A DNA stretch of 64,000 nucleotides from Bradyrhizobium sp. Ce-3 (GCF_022835695.1 NZ_BQUV01000005.1:434001-498000), one strand, 5' to 3'; shown: positions 35,311 to 44,299, counted from the first letter of the stretch. The notes: generated by a model from the sequence alone, not told the origin. Made by a program: numbers and translations.

Positions 35311-37130
35311 CAGGTTGCCTCCCGAGATGAATTCGGCCCGCTGTTCCGGTCGATCATGTCGCTTGTCAGGACAAGGCACTCCGCAGTTTCCGCCTCGATC
35401 GCGTCCTTGTGGGACGCGTTCGCGCGGAGCACGCGGGCGACGGCGCGGAGCGCGGCTGTGTCTCGCGTGCCGATCGCTTCGCGCGCTTGACGTGCCAGTG
35501 GAGCGAGCGGCCCATCGGCGAACTGCGTCAGTTTCGTGCTGCAAAGCCGGATCATCGCCGACCGATCGAAGCAGGAGAGCAGTTCCGCGACGGCACGATT
35601 GTCCTGCGCACCATCGGCAGAAAGGAATTGTCCGATGCGCGACGCGTCGCGGAACGTTGCTTCCTCCGGAGTTTCGCTATTCTTGTTGTCCGGCCCCAAC
35701 TCGCCGCGAACCTCCGCAAGCAGCTGACTCCTCTGTTTCTCGTTGGAGACAGGCGGAATAAGCATTTGCGCCGCCAGCAAGACCGCTGGAGCCGCGACAA
35801 TGAAGAGAGACGTGAAGAGGAATGCCTCGGGGTTGTAGGACTGAGGATTGCTCGGCGCCAGGATTGTCGGGATGGCGATAAGATTGATCCGGCCGAGTCC
35901 CGACCACACGGGATTTTGCGACGGCAGGAGCAATGCCGCGCCGATTGCAAAAGGAGCCAGGGCGATCGCCAGTGTAGGAAAGGCGTCAGCGCCATCGAGC
36001 ACGACGAACTCGAGTATGCCGGCCAACAGGACCGCGACCGGCGCACCAACAAGGGCTATCGCGGCAAAATCTCGCGGGTTGGGCGTTGTGACTCCCAATG
36101 CAGCAACCGTCGCGACAAGATACAGTGAAGCGCTTGCCGCAGACCACCCGGCCCAGACGAATAGCGTCGATGCTATCGCGAACCAAAGAGCGGCGCGTAC
36201 AGCGGTGTCAGCCGCGATTCGAAACGAGCGGTATAAGGGGGCTCGCTGCGATCGAGAGGGCCATTTGACTGACCTCAGAGCCAATAAATCCTGGCAGACG
36301 TGGTCGTCCCGCCGAAGCAACTCTCGCATTTTCCATGCGGAAGCGTCGGGCTCCAGATCGGTATGACTTGCAGTCAAGGCCCTGGCCGCCTGCAATTCAG
36401 CGATGAGGCTGACCGTAGCGCTGCGGGCGGCGGCACTTACGACGGTGCCACTGCTCGACTCGAGAGCAACGCTTGCCACGTCAGGACGGAGTCCAACGAT
36501 ATCCCGTACGAGCGCCAGGAAGGTCGCCGAATCCCCTTCACCACGGTAGGCGACGCTTGCATAGTCGCGCACGCGCCGATGGATTGTCGCCAGTTGGACG
36601 GCAAGTCGTGACTGACGATCGGGAGCAGACAGCAACACATTGACGACCGCTATCGAGATGATGCCGACGGCGATCGCCGCGCCGCGCTCCACGCTGGCGT
36701 CAAACACGTTCTGCGGATTGTCGATCTGCTGTATCGCGATGTTTGCAACGGTGTAGCCAGACAGGACGGCCGCATAGGCGCGATTACCGTCCAACAGTTT
36801 TGACGCAAAGACGCAAAGACCAAGCCACACCGCAGATGCCGCCAGAATCAAATCTCTTGTCTGAGAAAACAACCCGGTGATTGCGATCGAGGCTGCTACA
36901 CCCACAATGGTGCCAGTTAGTCTAAAGGCAGCCTTGTCCAGCGCCTGACCGCGGGTCGGCTCAGCAAGAATCGCGACGGTGACCGCCGCCGTGAACGGCG
37001 CCTCGAGTTGGAGCCAAAAGCTCACAAACAACGCCAGGATGGTGGCCAGCCAAACGCGGACGGCGAATGTCCACGAGCCGGCGGGAATCCTGGCTGTCGT
37101 GAACGGCTGCTGAGCTGTTGTAGCGACCAA
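35310..37130 (-). CDS. FUSC-family aromatic-acid-type efflux pump (AaeB-like)
   Basis: A 606-residue protein with two blocks of hydrophobic helices (about residues 20-165 and 310-465), each followed by a cytosolic domain. This is the FUSC/AaeB layout. The start WTFAVRVWLATILALFVSFWLQ and EAPFTAAVTVAILAEPTRGQ are characteristic. It should export aromatic carboxylic acids or related organic acids, powered by the proton gradient. It is the first gene of the operon FUSC-DUF1656-HlyD-decarboxylase. A 29-bp candidate operator (37199-37227) lies 69 bp upstream of its start. Confidence 0.9.
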   Translation of the reverse strand: MVATTAQQPFTTARIPAGSWTFAVRVWLATILALFVSFWLQLEAPFTAAVTVAILAEPTRGQALDKAAFRLTGTIVGVAASIAITGLFSQTRDLILAASAVWLGLCVFASKLLDGNRAYAAVLSGYTVANIAIQQIDNPQNVFDASVERGAAIAVGIISIAVVNVLLSAPDRQSRLAVQLATIHRRVRDYASVAYRGEGDSATFLALVRDIVGLRPDVASVALESSSGTVVSAAARSATVSLIAELQAARALTASHTDLEPDASAWKMRELLRRDDHVCQDLLALRSVKWPSRSQRAPLYRSFRIAADTAVRAALWFAIASTLFVWAGWSAASASLYLVATVAALGVTTPNPRDFAAIALVGAPVAVLLAGILEFVVLDGADAFPTLAIALAPFAIGAALLLPSQNPVWSGLGRINLIAIPTILAPSNPQSYNPEAFLFTSLFIVAAPAVLLAAQMLIPPVSNEKQRSQLLAEVRGELGPDNKNSETPEEATFRDASRIGQFLSADGAQDNRAVAELLSCFDRSAMIRLCSTKLTQFADGPLAPLARQAREAIGTRDTAALRAVARVLRANASHKDAIEAETAECLVLTSDMIDRNSGPNSSREAT

Positions 37131-37198
37131 AGCAATCCCTCATCAACTTGTCAGTGTTTCGGCATTCGCGCTCAGATATCGGCCACCGAGGCAGGTGC

Positions 37199-37227
37199 CA
37201 TCTGTCAGATGACCGGTCCGGTGACAG
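37199..37227. promoter_or_regulatory. 29-bp repeated element, copy 1 (before efflux operon)
   Basis: The palindrome CATCTGTCAGATG (37199-37211) is followed by ACCGGTCCGGTGACAG. An almost identical copy is at 37707-37735 (28 of 29 bases). This one lies 69 bp upstream of the FUSC start on the minus strand, an appropriate place for a promoter-proximal activator or operator site. The LAL regulator downstream of copy 2 is a candidate binder; this is inference. Confidence 0.5.
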
Positions 37228-37279
37228 GGCGGGTCGGCTCGTCGGGTTGGTGGTGGAGAGGACGGGCCTCAGGTTGCTC

Positions 37280-37528
37280 TCAATTCGGTTTGCCGAGGAC
37301 GAAAGCAAACGGAAGCACGAAGAGCTCTGCGCCAACGTCGTCTTCGACGTGCAAGATCCAGCCACGCCAATCTTCGAGACTTCGTGCCGTCGTCAGGGAG
37401 CGAGCGACGGAGGTGGCACGATCACGGGCTTCCGTGAGGTCGTCTACCGTGGCGCCGCACCGATCGATCAGAACTTCGTCTGCGTGGAAGCAGTGGAAAT
37501 AAACCTGTGTCACCTCAGCTTCCTTCAA
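37280..37528 (-). CDS. DUF6894-family small protein
   Basis: An 82-residue protein of the type abundant in bradyrhizobia: VYFHCFHADEVLIDRCGATV, then a central helix (DLTEARDRATSVARSL) and a C-terminal strand pair (WRGWILHVEDDVGAELFVLPF). The normal family start xxFHxxDG is kept only loosely. Function is unknown. It lies between the two copies of the 29-bp element, with copy 2 about 180 bp upstream of its start, which suggests shared regulation with the efflux operon. Confidence 0.75.
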   Translation of the reverse strand: MKEAEVTQVYFHCFHADEVLIDRCGATVDDLTEARDRATSVARSLTTARSLEDWRGWILHVEDDVGAELFVLPFAFVLGKPN

Positions 37529-37706
37529 AGAGACGGTTAGCGACGAGGCGGCAGCGTCTCAGGTGTCTTCGAGCGGCGGCCAGGACCCGCGGCAGTGGGA
37601 ATATCCGTAACCAGGTCCAGGCCGCTATTAAGAAGAAGACTATCTGCACGCCTACAGTCCCTCGTGGATTTCACACGCAGAGAATGCAGGCGGCCGGCGA
37701 CATACG

Positions 37707-37735
37707 CATCTGTCAGATGACCAGTCCGGTGACAG
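37707..37735. promoter_or_regulatory. 29-bp repeated element, copy 2
   Basis: CATCTGTCAGATG (37707-37719) followed by ACCAGTCCGGTGACAG, one mismatch to copy 1 and in the same orientation, 508 bp away. It sits just past the stop of the LAL regulator gene and upstream of the DUF6894 gene. CATCTG-x-CAGATG is a perfect dyad, suggesting a dimeric DNA-binding protein. Confidence 0.5.
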
Positions 37736-37741
37736 ACCGGA

Positions 37742-40597
37742 TCAGGTTGCCGGGCTGTTTGCTTTGGAGATGACGGCTCCCAGGCCGGATCGGGAGGTGA
37801 TCCCGGTTTTCGAAAAGACGTGGTGCAGGTGGTAGCCGACCGTTCGGTGTGACAGGTACAGTCTGGCTCCGATCACCTTGTTCGAAAGCCCTTGAGCGGC
37901 GAGTTGCGCGATGTGCAACTCTTGTGGCGTGAGCGTCTCCCAGATCTGCTCGGTTCGGCGGAGACTGGCTTCGCCGGCTGCTCGCAATTCCTCTCGCGCG
38001 CGGTCGCTCCAGGGTGAAGCGCCGAGCGCGTCGAAAATGTCGCGGGCCTCGCGCAGCGGTGCCCGTGCATCGGCAGGCCTGCGCTGTCGTCGCAGCCAAA
38101 GGCCATAACCAAGCAGGAGACGCCCGCGCAGAAAAGGCCAGCTCTTTGCAGCCGGCCCAAGTCCCTGCAGGAACAAACGTTCCGCCTCTTCATCGCTCGC
38201 GAGCAGCGCCTTGCCGAAGGATAGCATTGTCTCGACCCACGGCACTAGGCTCGGAGCCGAGGCGCGCTCGATCTCTTCGATCAAGCAGCGCGCAGCTTGC
38301 GATCGACCGCAATAGACCGCCGCTTCGACGAAGTCCGCAAGCGCAAAATACTGCAGACCGTAGCTAAAGGCGGAATCGGCTGGGGCAAAGAGGCGCTGCA
38401 AGTGCTCAAAGGCCTCCAAATGCCGACCGGCGCCGATGGCACCTATGCCTCGCGCCAACTGCAGAAGCGCCGGCAGGAAGCTGACGCCAGTAGATATAAA
38501 ACGGCGCTCCACTTCAGCAGCATGCGCTTCACACTGCTCCAGATCGCCTTGCATGGCCGCGAGGTTCGCCTTCACGGTCATGGCCGCGCCGGCCCATAAG
38601 GCGGCTCCGGTCTCCTCGCCCAAACGGACCGCTTCTTCGGCTTCTCTGGCTGCCCCCACCCAATCGCCGACCTCCATCTCGGACCAGGCTTGAACGAAAA
38701 GCACACGCGGGAGGTTGCCTATCAGGGCTTGTTTGCGCAGCTCTGCATTGGATTCGGCCAGAAATCTGACGCCAAGATCGAACGCGCCGATGATGTTCGC
38801 GGCACTTCCCAGCAGGCGTCCGATATTTGCATTGCCGATGCTCCTTGCAGAGAGCGCCTTCAGCTTCGTGTACACTTCGCCGCCTTGTCGTAGCGGTTCG
38901 ACATAGGCCAAAATCGCGATCAAGCGTGCGTCGAGTTCCGGAAAGTCCAGTCGGCTTGCTGTGGCGAGAACGCTTGCGCGGACGTCACTGCTCGCGTTGC
39001 TCCACAAGCAGCGTTGCGCCGCGCGCACGAGAAGGTTGCTTGCGAGATCCTTCGCGCCAGCTGCATGCGCTTGATCGACAAAGTCCATCAGAGCTAAGAT
39101 CTTCCCGGGATCATGGACTGCCACATGCTGGCTTATCTCGCGACACCACGCGACCCGAGCGGCGCTCAGTCTATCCGATCCATCCACCTCGGCCCCCCGC
39201 AACAGATGCTCGAGCAGGTCGGGACGCCCAAGATCAACTGCTGCAAATTCGGCGGCCTGCAAAAGCCGCTCCCTTCTCGCCTTTGTCGTGCTGCTCAGCC
39301 TTGCTGCGACCTGCAGAATCTGAACGACCATGGCGATAGAACCGCGCCGATGAGCACGGGTAGCCATCAGATCGTGTTCAGCAGCCAGTTCATCGTCCGG
39401 GCCGATCGTCGCTGCCGCACGATGCCAAAGTCGACGATTCTGATCTTCGATGATCGTCGCCAACGCGGCATGAACCTTTTGGCGTGTGACAACGTCGGCT
39501 GCCTGAAAGATCGCGGATCGTACAAGCGGATGCCGAAACCGTACTTCGCTTGCATCGAACTCGATCAGCTTGGCCGAGACGGCGGGCGCGTAGGCATCAA
39601 CTCCGACACTCCCATCGAGCACCACTTCGCAGGCGCGCATGATTTCGTAAGGCGACGTGCCGTCGTTCGCCGCGGCTACGCATAGGAGCATCCGCGTTGC
39701 ATTGGGAAGTTCTGAGACACGGCTGCAAAAGACGCGTTCAAGACGTTCGGTCAACGGGAGCCATCGGGCATCACCATCATATGCCGCTTGGATTGCACGC
39801 GGCAGCTCCAGCAGGGCCAATGGATTGCCGGCGGCTTCCTTCAAAAATCGGCTTCGCAACTCGCTGGAAAGCTCGGGCGCCTGGACGTCGAGCAAGCGCG
39901 CTGCGTCGGCATCGCCGAGAGCCGGAACGACGTGCCGCAAGGTATCGGCGTCTCCAAACGGAAAATCGAAACCCTCGCGTACAGCCAACAGCATTACGAT
40001 GGGATCTGAACGCAGTCTCCTGGAAACAAAGGACAACACGTCGCGTGTTGCTTCATCGAACCACTGGGCGTCGTCAGCGAGGAGCAGAATTGGCTTGTGA
40101 TCCGCACCTCCGGTCAGAAGGGTAAGCGTCGCCAGAGCGACCAACCGGATATCTGGAATCGCAGCGGCATCATCGCTCACGCCAAAAGCGCTCAGCAGAG
40201 CAGACCGCTGGCGAGGAGCCAGAGACTTTGCCTGCTTCATGAGCGGGCGTAGTGCCTGCTCAAGTCCAGCAAACGCGATATGCACTTCAGCCTGGACACC
40301 CGTCATGCTGAGCACGGTGATGCCGCTTTCGCGTGCCCGGCTTTTGGCCTCTTCGAGCAGCGTCGATTTTCCAATCCCGGCCGCCCCGCTGATAACGAGC
40401 GCCGAACCACCTAGATCGATCCGGCTGAGAAGCCGATCGATCAGAGCGAGTTCTGTCTCTCGTCCCTGCAAAGATGTCGATCGCGAGACACCCTCGCGCT
40501 GCCGGGGCAGCGGCGGGTCAGTCTTTTTCAGCCGTTTCGCCACCTTCGGCCTCGGCGCTTCGCTGCGATGAAACTCTGAGCAGATCCTATCATGCAC
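37742..40597 (-). CDS. Large ATP-binding LuxR regulator (LAL / MalT-like)
   Basis: A 951-residue STAND-type regulator. The AAA/NACHT-like ATPase has Walker A GAAGIGKST (residues 71-79) and Walker B ILLLADDAQWFDE. A long helical repeat region (about 450-870, TPR-like) follows. The last 65 residues are a LuxR/GerE helix-turn-helix (LTPQELHIAQLAAQGLSNKV, then LYLSHRTVGYHLHHVFSK). Such proteins oligomerise on ligand and ATP binding and activate nearby promoters. It is oriented like the efflux/decarboxylase operon and ends beside copy 2 of the 29-bp element, so local control is plausible. The first 35 residues are basic and may not be translated; a later start is possible. Confidence 0.9.
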   Translation of the reverse strand: MHDRICSEFHRSEAPRPKVAKRLKKTDPPLPRQREGVSRSTSLQGRETELALIDRLLSRIDLGGSALVISGAAGIGKSTLLEEAKSRARESGITVLSMTGVQAEVHIAFAGLEQALRPLMKQAKSLAPRQRSALLSAFGVSDDAAAIPDIRLVALATLTLLTGGADHKPILLLADDAQWFDEATRDVLSFVSRRLRSDPIVMLLAVREGFDFPFGDADTLRHVVPALGDADAARLLDVQAPELSSELRSRFLKEAAGNPLALLELPRAIQAAYDGDARWLPLTERLERVFCSRVSELPNATRMLLCVAAANDGTSPYEIMRACEVVLDGSVGVDAYAPAVSAKLIEFDASEVRFRHPLVRSAIFQAADVVTRQKVHAALATIIEDQNRRLWHRAAATIGPDDELAAEHDLMATRAHRRGSIAMVVQILQVAARLSSTTKARRERLLQAAEFAAVDLGRPDLLEHLLRGAEVDGSDRLSAARVAWCREISQHVAVHDPGKILALMDFVDQAHAAGAKDLASNLLVRAAQRCLWSNASSDVRASVLATASRLDFPELDARLIAILAYVEPLRQGGEVYTKLKALSARSIGNANIGRLLGSAANIIGAFDLGVRFLAESNAELRKQALIGNLPRVLFVQAWSEMEVGDWVGAAREAEEAVRLGEETGAALWAGAAMTVKANLAAMQGDLEQCEAHAAEVERRFISTGVSFLPALLQLARGIGAIGAGRHLEAFEHLQRLFAPADSAFSYGLQYFALADFVEAAVYCGRSQAARCLIEEIERASAPSLVPWVETMLSFGKALLASDEEAERLFLQGLGPAAKSWPFLRGRLLLGYGLWLRRQRRPADARAPLREARDIFDALGASPWSDRAREELRAAGEASLRRTEQIWETLTPQELHIAQLAAQGLSNKVIGARLYLSHRTVGYHLHHVFSKTGITSRSGLGAVISKANSPAT

Positions 40598-40660
40598 GGG
40601 CGACGGGGGGCAGACACGCTTGGCGCGCCCCTCAAGGATAGTTAGGTCCGTTTGTGGGCG

Positions 40661-40700
40661 TCAAAGGGTGAAGAACTCAACGTGCCGACGATGAATGGAC
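40661..40700. repeat. Dispersed repeat, degenerate copy D
   Basis: GTCAAAGGGTGAAGAACTCA followed by ACGTGCCGACGATGAATGGA keeps the left extension and first part of the core of copies B and C, then diverges. It lies just inside the right edge of the 9.7-kb block. Confidence 0.45.
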
Positions 40701-40743
40701 CGCCATCGAGCCGTTGCGGTCCTCCACGCCATCTTCGTCCGCG

Positions 40744-40817
40744 ATTTCGGAATATTAGAAGAGTATCCCTGAGTTGCCCGACGTGTCAAGCCGCCTGGTC
40801 GAACGCCGGCCGCCGCC
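40744..40817. repeat. 74-bp direct repeat, right copy
   Basis: Matches 30938-31011 except for one A-to-G difference (AGAAGAG versus AGAAGAA). Beyond the shared part it continues CTACTGTGCATGGGGTTGTT, a string I associate with a common bradyrhizobial repeat. That suggests the left copy is truncated at its right end. Confidence 0.8.
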
Positions 40818-40889
40818 GGCTACTGTGCATGGGGTTGTTTTCGATATTTTGGCGGCGCCGCCTGCGACGGCCCCAGAACTCATCCCGCT

Positions 40890-41315
40890 TTAGTGCCGCA
40901 CCACCAGCACCGAGCATTTGGCGTAGCGCACCACGTGGCCGGCATTGGAGCCGAGGAAATAGGTGCGCATCGCCGGCCGGTGCGAGGTCATCACGATCAG
41001 GTCGGCCTTCATGGTCGCGGCCTCCTCGAGGATCTCGTGATAGATGCCGCCCTGACGGACCACGCCCGAGATGCGGGAGGGCGCGATGCCGGATTCGCGT
41101 GCGACGATCGCAAGCGCTTCCTCCGACGTTTCACGTTGCTGGCTGTCGAAGTCCGCCGGGACATATTCGGCGAGCATCACCGGCGTCATCGGCAGCACGT
41201 TGAGCAGACGCACCGTTCCGCTCCATGTCTGCGACAGCGTCGCAGCGGTTGCGATCGCCGGCTTCGCCAGATCGGTATCGGCGAGGTCGATCGGCACGAG
41301 AATGGACTTGTACAT
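40890..41315 (-). CDS. Universal stress protein (UspA family)
   Basis: A 141-residue single Usp domain. MYKSILVPIDLADTD opens the first strand. The ATP-binding signature is kept at the end (MTSHRPAMRTYFLGSNAGHV, then YAKCSVLVVR; G-x2-G-x9-S pattern in variant form). Usp proteins bind nucleotides and support survival under starvation, redox or envelope stress. It is a stand-alone gene at the return to core-like DNA. Confidence 0.92.
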   Translation of the reverse strand: MYKSILVPIDLADTDLAKPAIATAATLSQTWSGTVRLLNVLPMTPVMLAEYVPADFDSQQRETSEEALAIVARESGIAPSRISGVVRQGGIYHEILEEAATMKADLIVMTSHRPAMRTYFLGSNAGHVVRYAKCSVLVVRH

Positions 41316-41473
41316 CAGCGCCTCCTGTCCGCGATTGGTCTGGAGCCGTTTGGTCCCTGTGGCGGGACGCGCGCCTTCTTGTTCTTGAACTAGCCTGTGG
41401 TGTCGTCGCGAACCGGTCCCCCTGTCGCGCCGGCATCAATATAGCATGGCGGAGCGGCGCTGTCCGGCTCGCG

Positions 41474-42016
41474 TCAGCTGCGCGAGGCCTGCTTCAACAG
41501 CTTAGGGCTGACGAACAGCATCAGCTTGCCACGCCGGAACGAGACGTCGTTCCAGTCGTCGGTCGCGAAGTCGAACACGGCGAGCCCCGAGGTCGGCAGA
41601 TTGTCGCCGAGCGCGCGCTTGGCGGCCTCGTCGCCGCTGCCGGTCAGCGTCAGCGCGAGCTCATGCATGCCGGGATTATGCCCGATCAGCAGCAGCCGCT
41701 TCGGGTCGGTGACCGAGGCCATCCGGATCGCGGTCAGCAGTTGCGCCGGATCGGCGCCGTAGAGTTCCGGCACGAATTCGGCCTTCGGCGCGCGTCCGGC
41801 GCCCTTCAGCGCCTCGCGCACGATCTCCCAGGTCTGCGTGGTGCGGACCGCCGGCGACACCAGCGCCAGATCGGGCAAAGGCGGGTGGCGGGCGATCCAG
41901 CCGCCGATCGCCGCCGCGTCGCGGTGGCCGCGCTCGTCGAGACGGCGGTCCTGATCCTGCCCCGAAGGCGCGTCGGTTTCGGTCTTGGCGTGACGCAACA
42001 GCAGCAAACGGCGCAT
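41474..42016 (-). CDS. SixA-type histidine phosphatase
   Basis: A 180-residue phosphoglycerate-mutase-fold phosphatase. The RHG motif is LLRHAKTE (His9), with the conserved Arg in VSPAVRTTQT and the second His in LIGHNPGMHEL. The length and LRHAK form match SixA, which dephosphorylates Hpt domains or other phosphohistidine proteins in E. coli. Whether the window's Hpt protein is a substrate is unknown. It is divergent from the FAD oxidoreductase gene across 94 bp. Confidence 0.88.
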   Translation of the reverse strand: MRRLLLLRHAKTETDAPSGQDQDRRLDERGHRDAAAIGGWIARHPPLPDLALVSPAVRTTQTWEIVREALKGAGRAPKAEFVPELYGADPAQLLTAIRMASVTDPKRLLLIGHNPGMHELALTLTGSGDEAAKRALGDNLPTSGLAVFDFATDDWNDVSFRRGKLMLFVSPKLLKQASRS

Positions 42017-42110
42017 GGACTTCCATCTCGATTCGGTCTGGTCGAATTAATTCTACAGGCTCATGCCCTGGACAAGGTGACAAGCGCCGCAGCGGTTCGT
42101 AAGAAACGAC

Positions 42111-43595
42111 ATGAGCGAGACTTCCACAAGTGCGGCAGACGGCCCCGATGCGGCGGGCTCGGCGTTCCGCGACCGTCTGGCGTTCGACCTCGACGTCGAC
42201 ATTTGCGTGGTCGGGGCCGGCCTGGCCGGCCTGACGGTAGCCCGCGAGGCGGCGCGGCTCGGTGCGAGCGTCGCCGTGCTCGAGGGCCGCCAGATCGGCT
42301 GGAACGCCTCCGGCCACCATCTCGGCACCGTGATGCCGGGCTTCGGGCTGCCGATATCGGACGTGATCGAGCGCGTCGGCCTCGACGATGCCCGCGAATT
42401 GTGGGCGCTGTCGAAGGAGGGCGCGGAGTATGTCCGCGCCACTGCCACCGAGGATTTGATCCCGGGCATCAACCCGAGCGACGGTGCGCTGGAAGTCTCC
42501 AACGTCGACGCCGGCGAGGCGCTGATCAGCCGCCTGCAGACGCTGGGCGAGGAATTTGCCACCGAGGTCGAGGGCTGGCAGGTCGATCGCGTGCGCAGCG
42601 TGCTGCGGACCGGCCGTTATTTCCACGGCATCTATTACCCGAAGGCGCTCCAGGTCGACGGCCGCAAATATGTGCATGGGCTGGCCGCGCTGGCGATGCG
42701 GGCGGGGGTGCGGATCTTCGAGGAGACGCCGGTCGTCAGCATCGATTTTTCCGGCATCCGCAAGCGCATCGTGACGCCGACGGCGCGGCTGCGTGCCAAC
42801 CATATTGTGCTTGCCGGCAACATCCATCTCGGCGCGCCGCTGAAGCGCCTGTCCGATACGCTGCTGCCGGTGTGGCGCTACGCGGCGTTGACCGAGCCGC
42901 TCGGGGAACGGCTGGCGGAGACGATCGCCTTTTCCGGCTCGGTCGTCGACAGCGACGGCATCGACCATTTCCGCGTCGTCGATGGCGATCGCCTGTTGTG
43001 GGCCAGTCCCGAAACCACCTGGGACGCTCGCCCGAAGCGGCTCGGCACCGCGGTGCAGCGCCGCATCGCCACGGTGTTTCCACAGCTCGGCAAGGTTCCG
43101 ATCGCCGACACGTTCGGTGGCGCGGTCGGCGTCACCGTGCACGGCATGCCGCAGATCGGGCAGTTGCGCAGGGGCCTGTGGGTGGCGAGCGGCTTCGGCC
43201 GGCAGGGGCTCGGCACCTCGGCCCTCGCCGGACAGTTGATCGCCCGCAGCATCCTGTGGGGCGACGATCGCTGGCGGCTGTTTTCGCCGTTCGAGCTGGT
43301 CTGGGCAGGCGGCACCACCGGCCGGGTCGCCGGTCATTTCGTCAGCCTGTGGACGAGGGGCTCCTCGTCCGTGGCCGGCGTGTTGGCACGCTACCGCGAG
43401 GGGGCCCGGGCCAGGGAGCAGGCCCGCGAGGCGCGGCTGGCCGAGGCCAATCTCAAGGCGGGAACCCGGGGGCCGGCGCCGCGCCGCCCACCGCCGGCCA
43501 CCGTGCGGCCGGCTCCGCCGCCGGCTGGGGATGGCGAGGAGCGGTATCCGCACGCCTCGCAAGAAAGTGAGCGGATCTCGGACGGGCGGATGTAA
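42111..43595 (+). CDS. FAD-dependent oxidoreductase, DAO family
   Basis: A 494-residue flavoprotein: FAD motif VVGAGLAGLTVAREAARLG near residues 34-52, then substrate-domain features of D-amino-acid-oxidase / gamma-glutamylputrescine-oxidase relatives (GWNASGHHLGTVMPG, LPVWRYAALTEPL, GLWVASGFGRQGLGTSALAG). A C-terminal stretch of about 70 residues is Arg/Pro-rich and low complexity (RGPAPRRPPPATVRPAPPP). It probably oxidises an amine or amino acid; the substrate is unknown. The next gene on the strand starts 74 bp downstream. Confidence 0.88.
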   Translation: MSETSTSAADGPDAAGSAFRDRLAFDLDVDICVVGAGLAGLTVAREAARLGASVAVLEGRQIGWNASGHHLGTVMPGFGLPISDVIERVGLDDARELWALSKEGAEYVRATATEDLIPGINPSDGALEVSNVDAGEALISRLQTLGEEFATEVEGWQVDRVRSVLRTGRYFHGIYYPKALQVDGRKYVHGLAALAMRAGVRIFEETPVVSIDFSGIRKRIVTPTARLRANHIVLAGNIHLGAPLKRLSDTLLPVWRYAALTEPLGERLAETIAFSGSVVDSDGIDHFRVVDGDRLLWASPETTWDARPKRLGTAVQRRIATVFPQLGKVPIADTFGGAVGVTVHGMPQIGQLRRGLWVASGFGRQGLGTSALAGQLIARSILWGDDRWRLFSPFELVWAGGTTGRVAGHFVSLWTRGSSSVAGVLARYREGARAREQAREARLAEANLKAGTRGPAPRRPPPATVRPAPPPAGDGEERYPHASQESERISDGRM

Positions 43596-43669
43596 CGTCC
43601 GCCGGCGGGGTTCGTATTTGTTGACGAACCCGTTCGGCCTGCATTGGCCGTCCGCATCGGAGATGACTG

Positions 43670-44185
<516 letters not shown>

Positions 44186-44224
44186 CGTCTTATTCCCGGC
44201 AATTGTTGCCTGCCCGGCAATTGT

Positions 44225-44253
44225 GCCCCGGTTAAACGGCCGGGGCTTTTTTT
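44225..44253 (+). terminator. Intrinsic terminator after msrB
   Basis: GCCCCGG (44225-44231) pairs with CCGGGGC (44240-44246) across an 8-base loop and is followed by seven T residues. It separates msrB from the flgE promoter. Confidence 0.75.
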
Positions 44254-44284
44254 CAAGCGCATGATTTTGTTACGTTTCGTTTCG

Positions 44285-44299
44285 TGGCACGACCTTTGC
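44285..44299 (+). promoter_or_regulatory. Sigma-54 (-24/-12) promoter of flgE
   Basis: TGGCACGACCTTTGC matches the sigma-54 consensus TGGCACG-N4-TTGC at every defined position. Expected transcription starts near 44311, giving a leader of about 57 nt to the flgE ATG. In Caulobacter, hook and late flagellar genes are sigma-54 dependent under FlbD and FliX; fliX is encoded at 55860 in this window. I found no equally good -24/-12 site before fliC, flaF or flgI. Confidence 0.8.

Larger units (their letters stand above)
40598..40889. other. Gene-free interval with repeats
   Basis: About 290 bp between the LAL gene and the universal stress gene. It contains degenerate dispersed repeat D (40661-40700) and the right copy of the 74-bp direct repeat (40744-40817). 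No gene is supported. Confidence 0.5.

Noticed and set aside
41676-43562. Antisense frame of about 628 codons across the FAD oxidoreductase
   Set aside because: The plus strand carries clear FAD and DAO-family motifs; the reverse reading has none.
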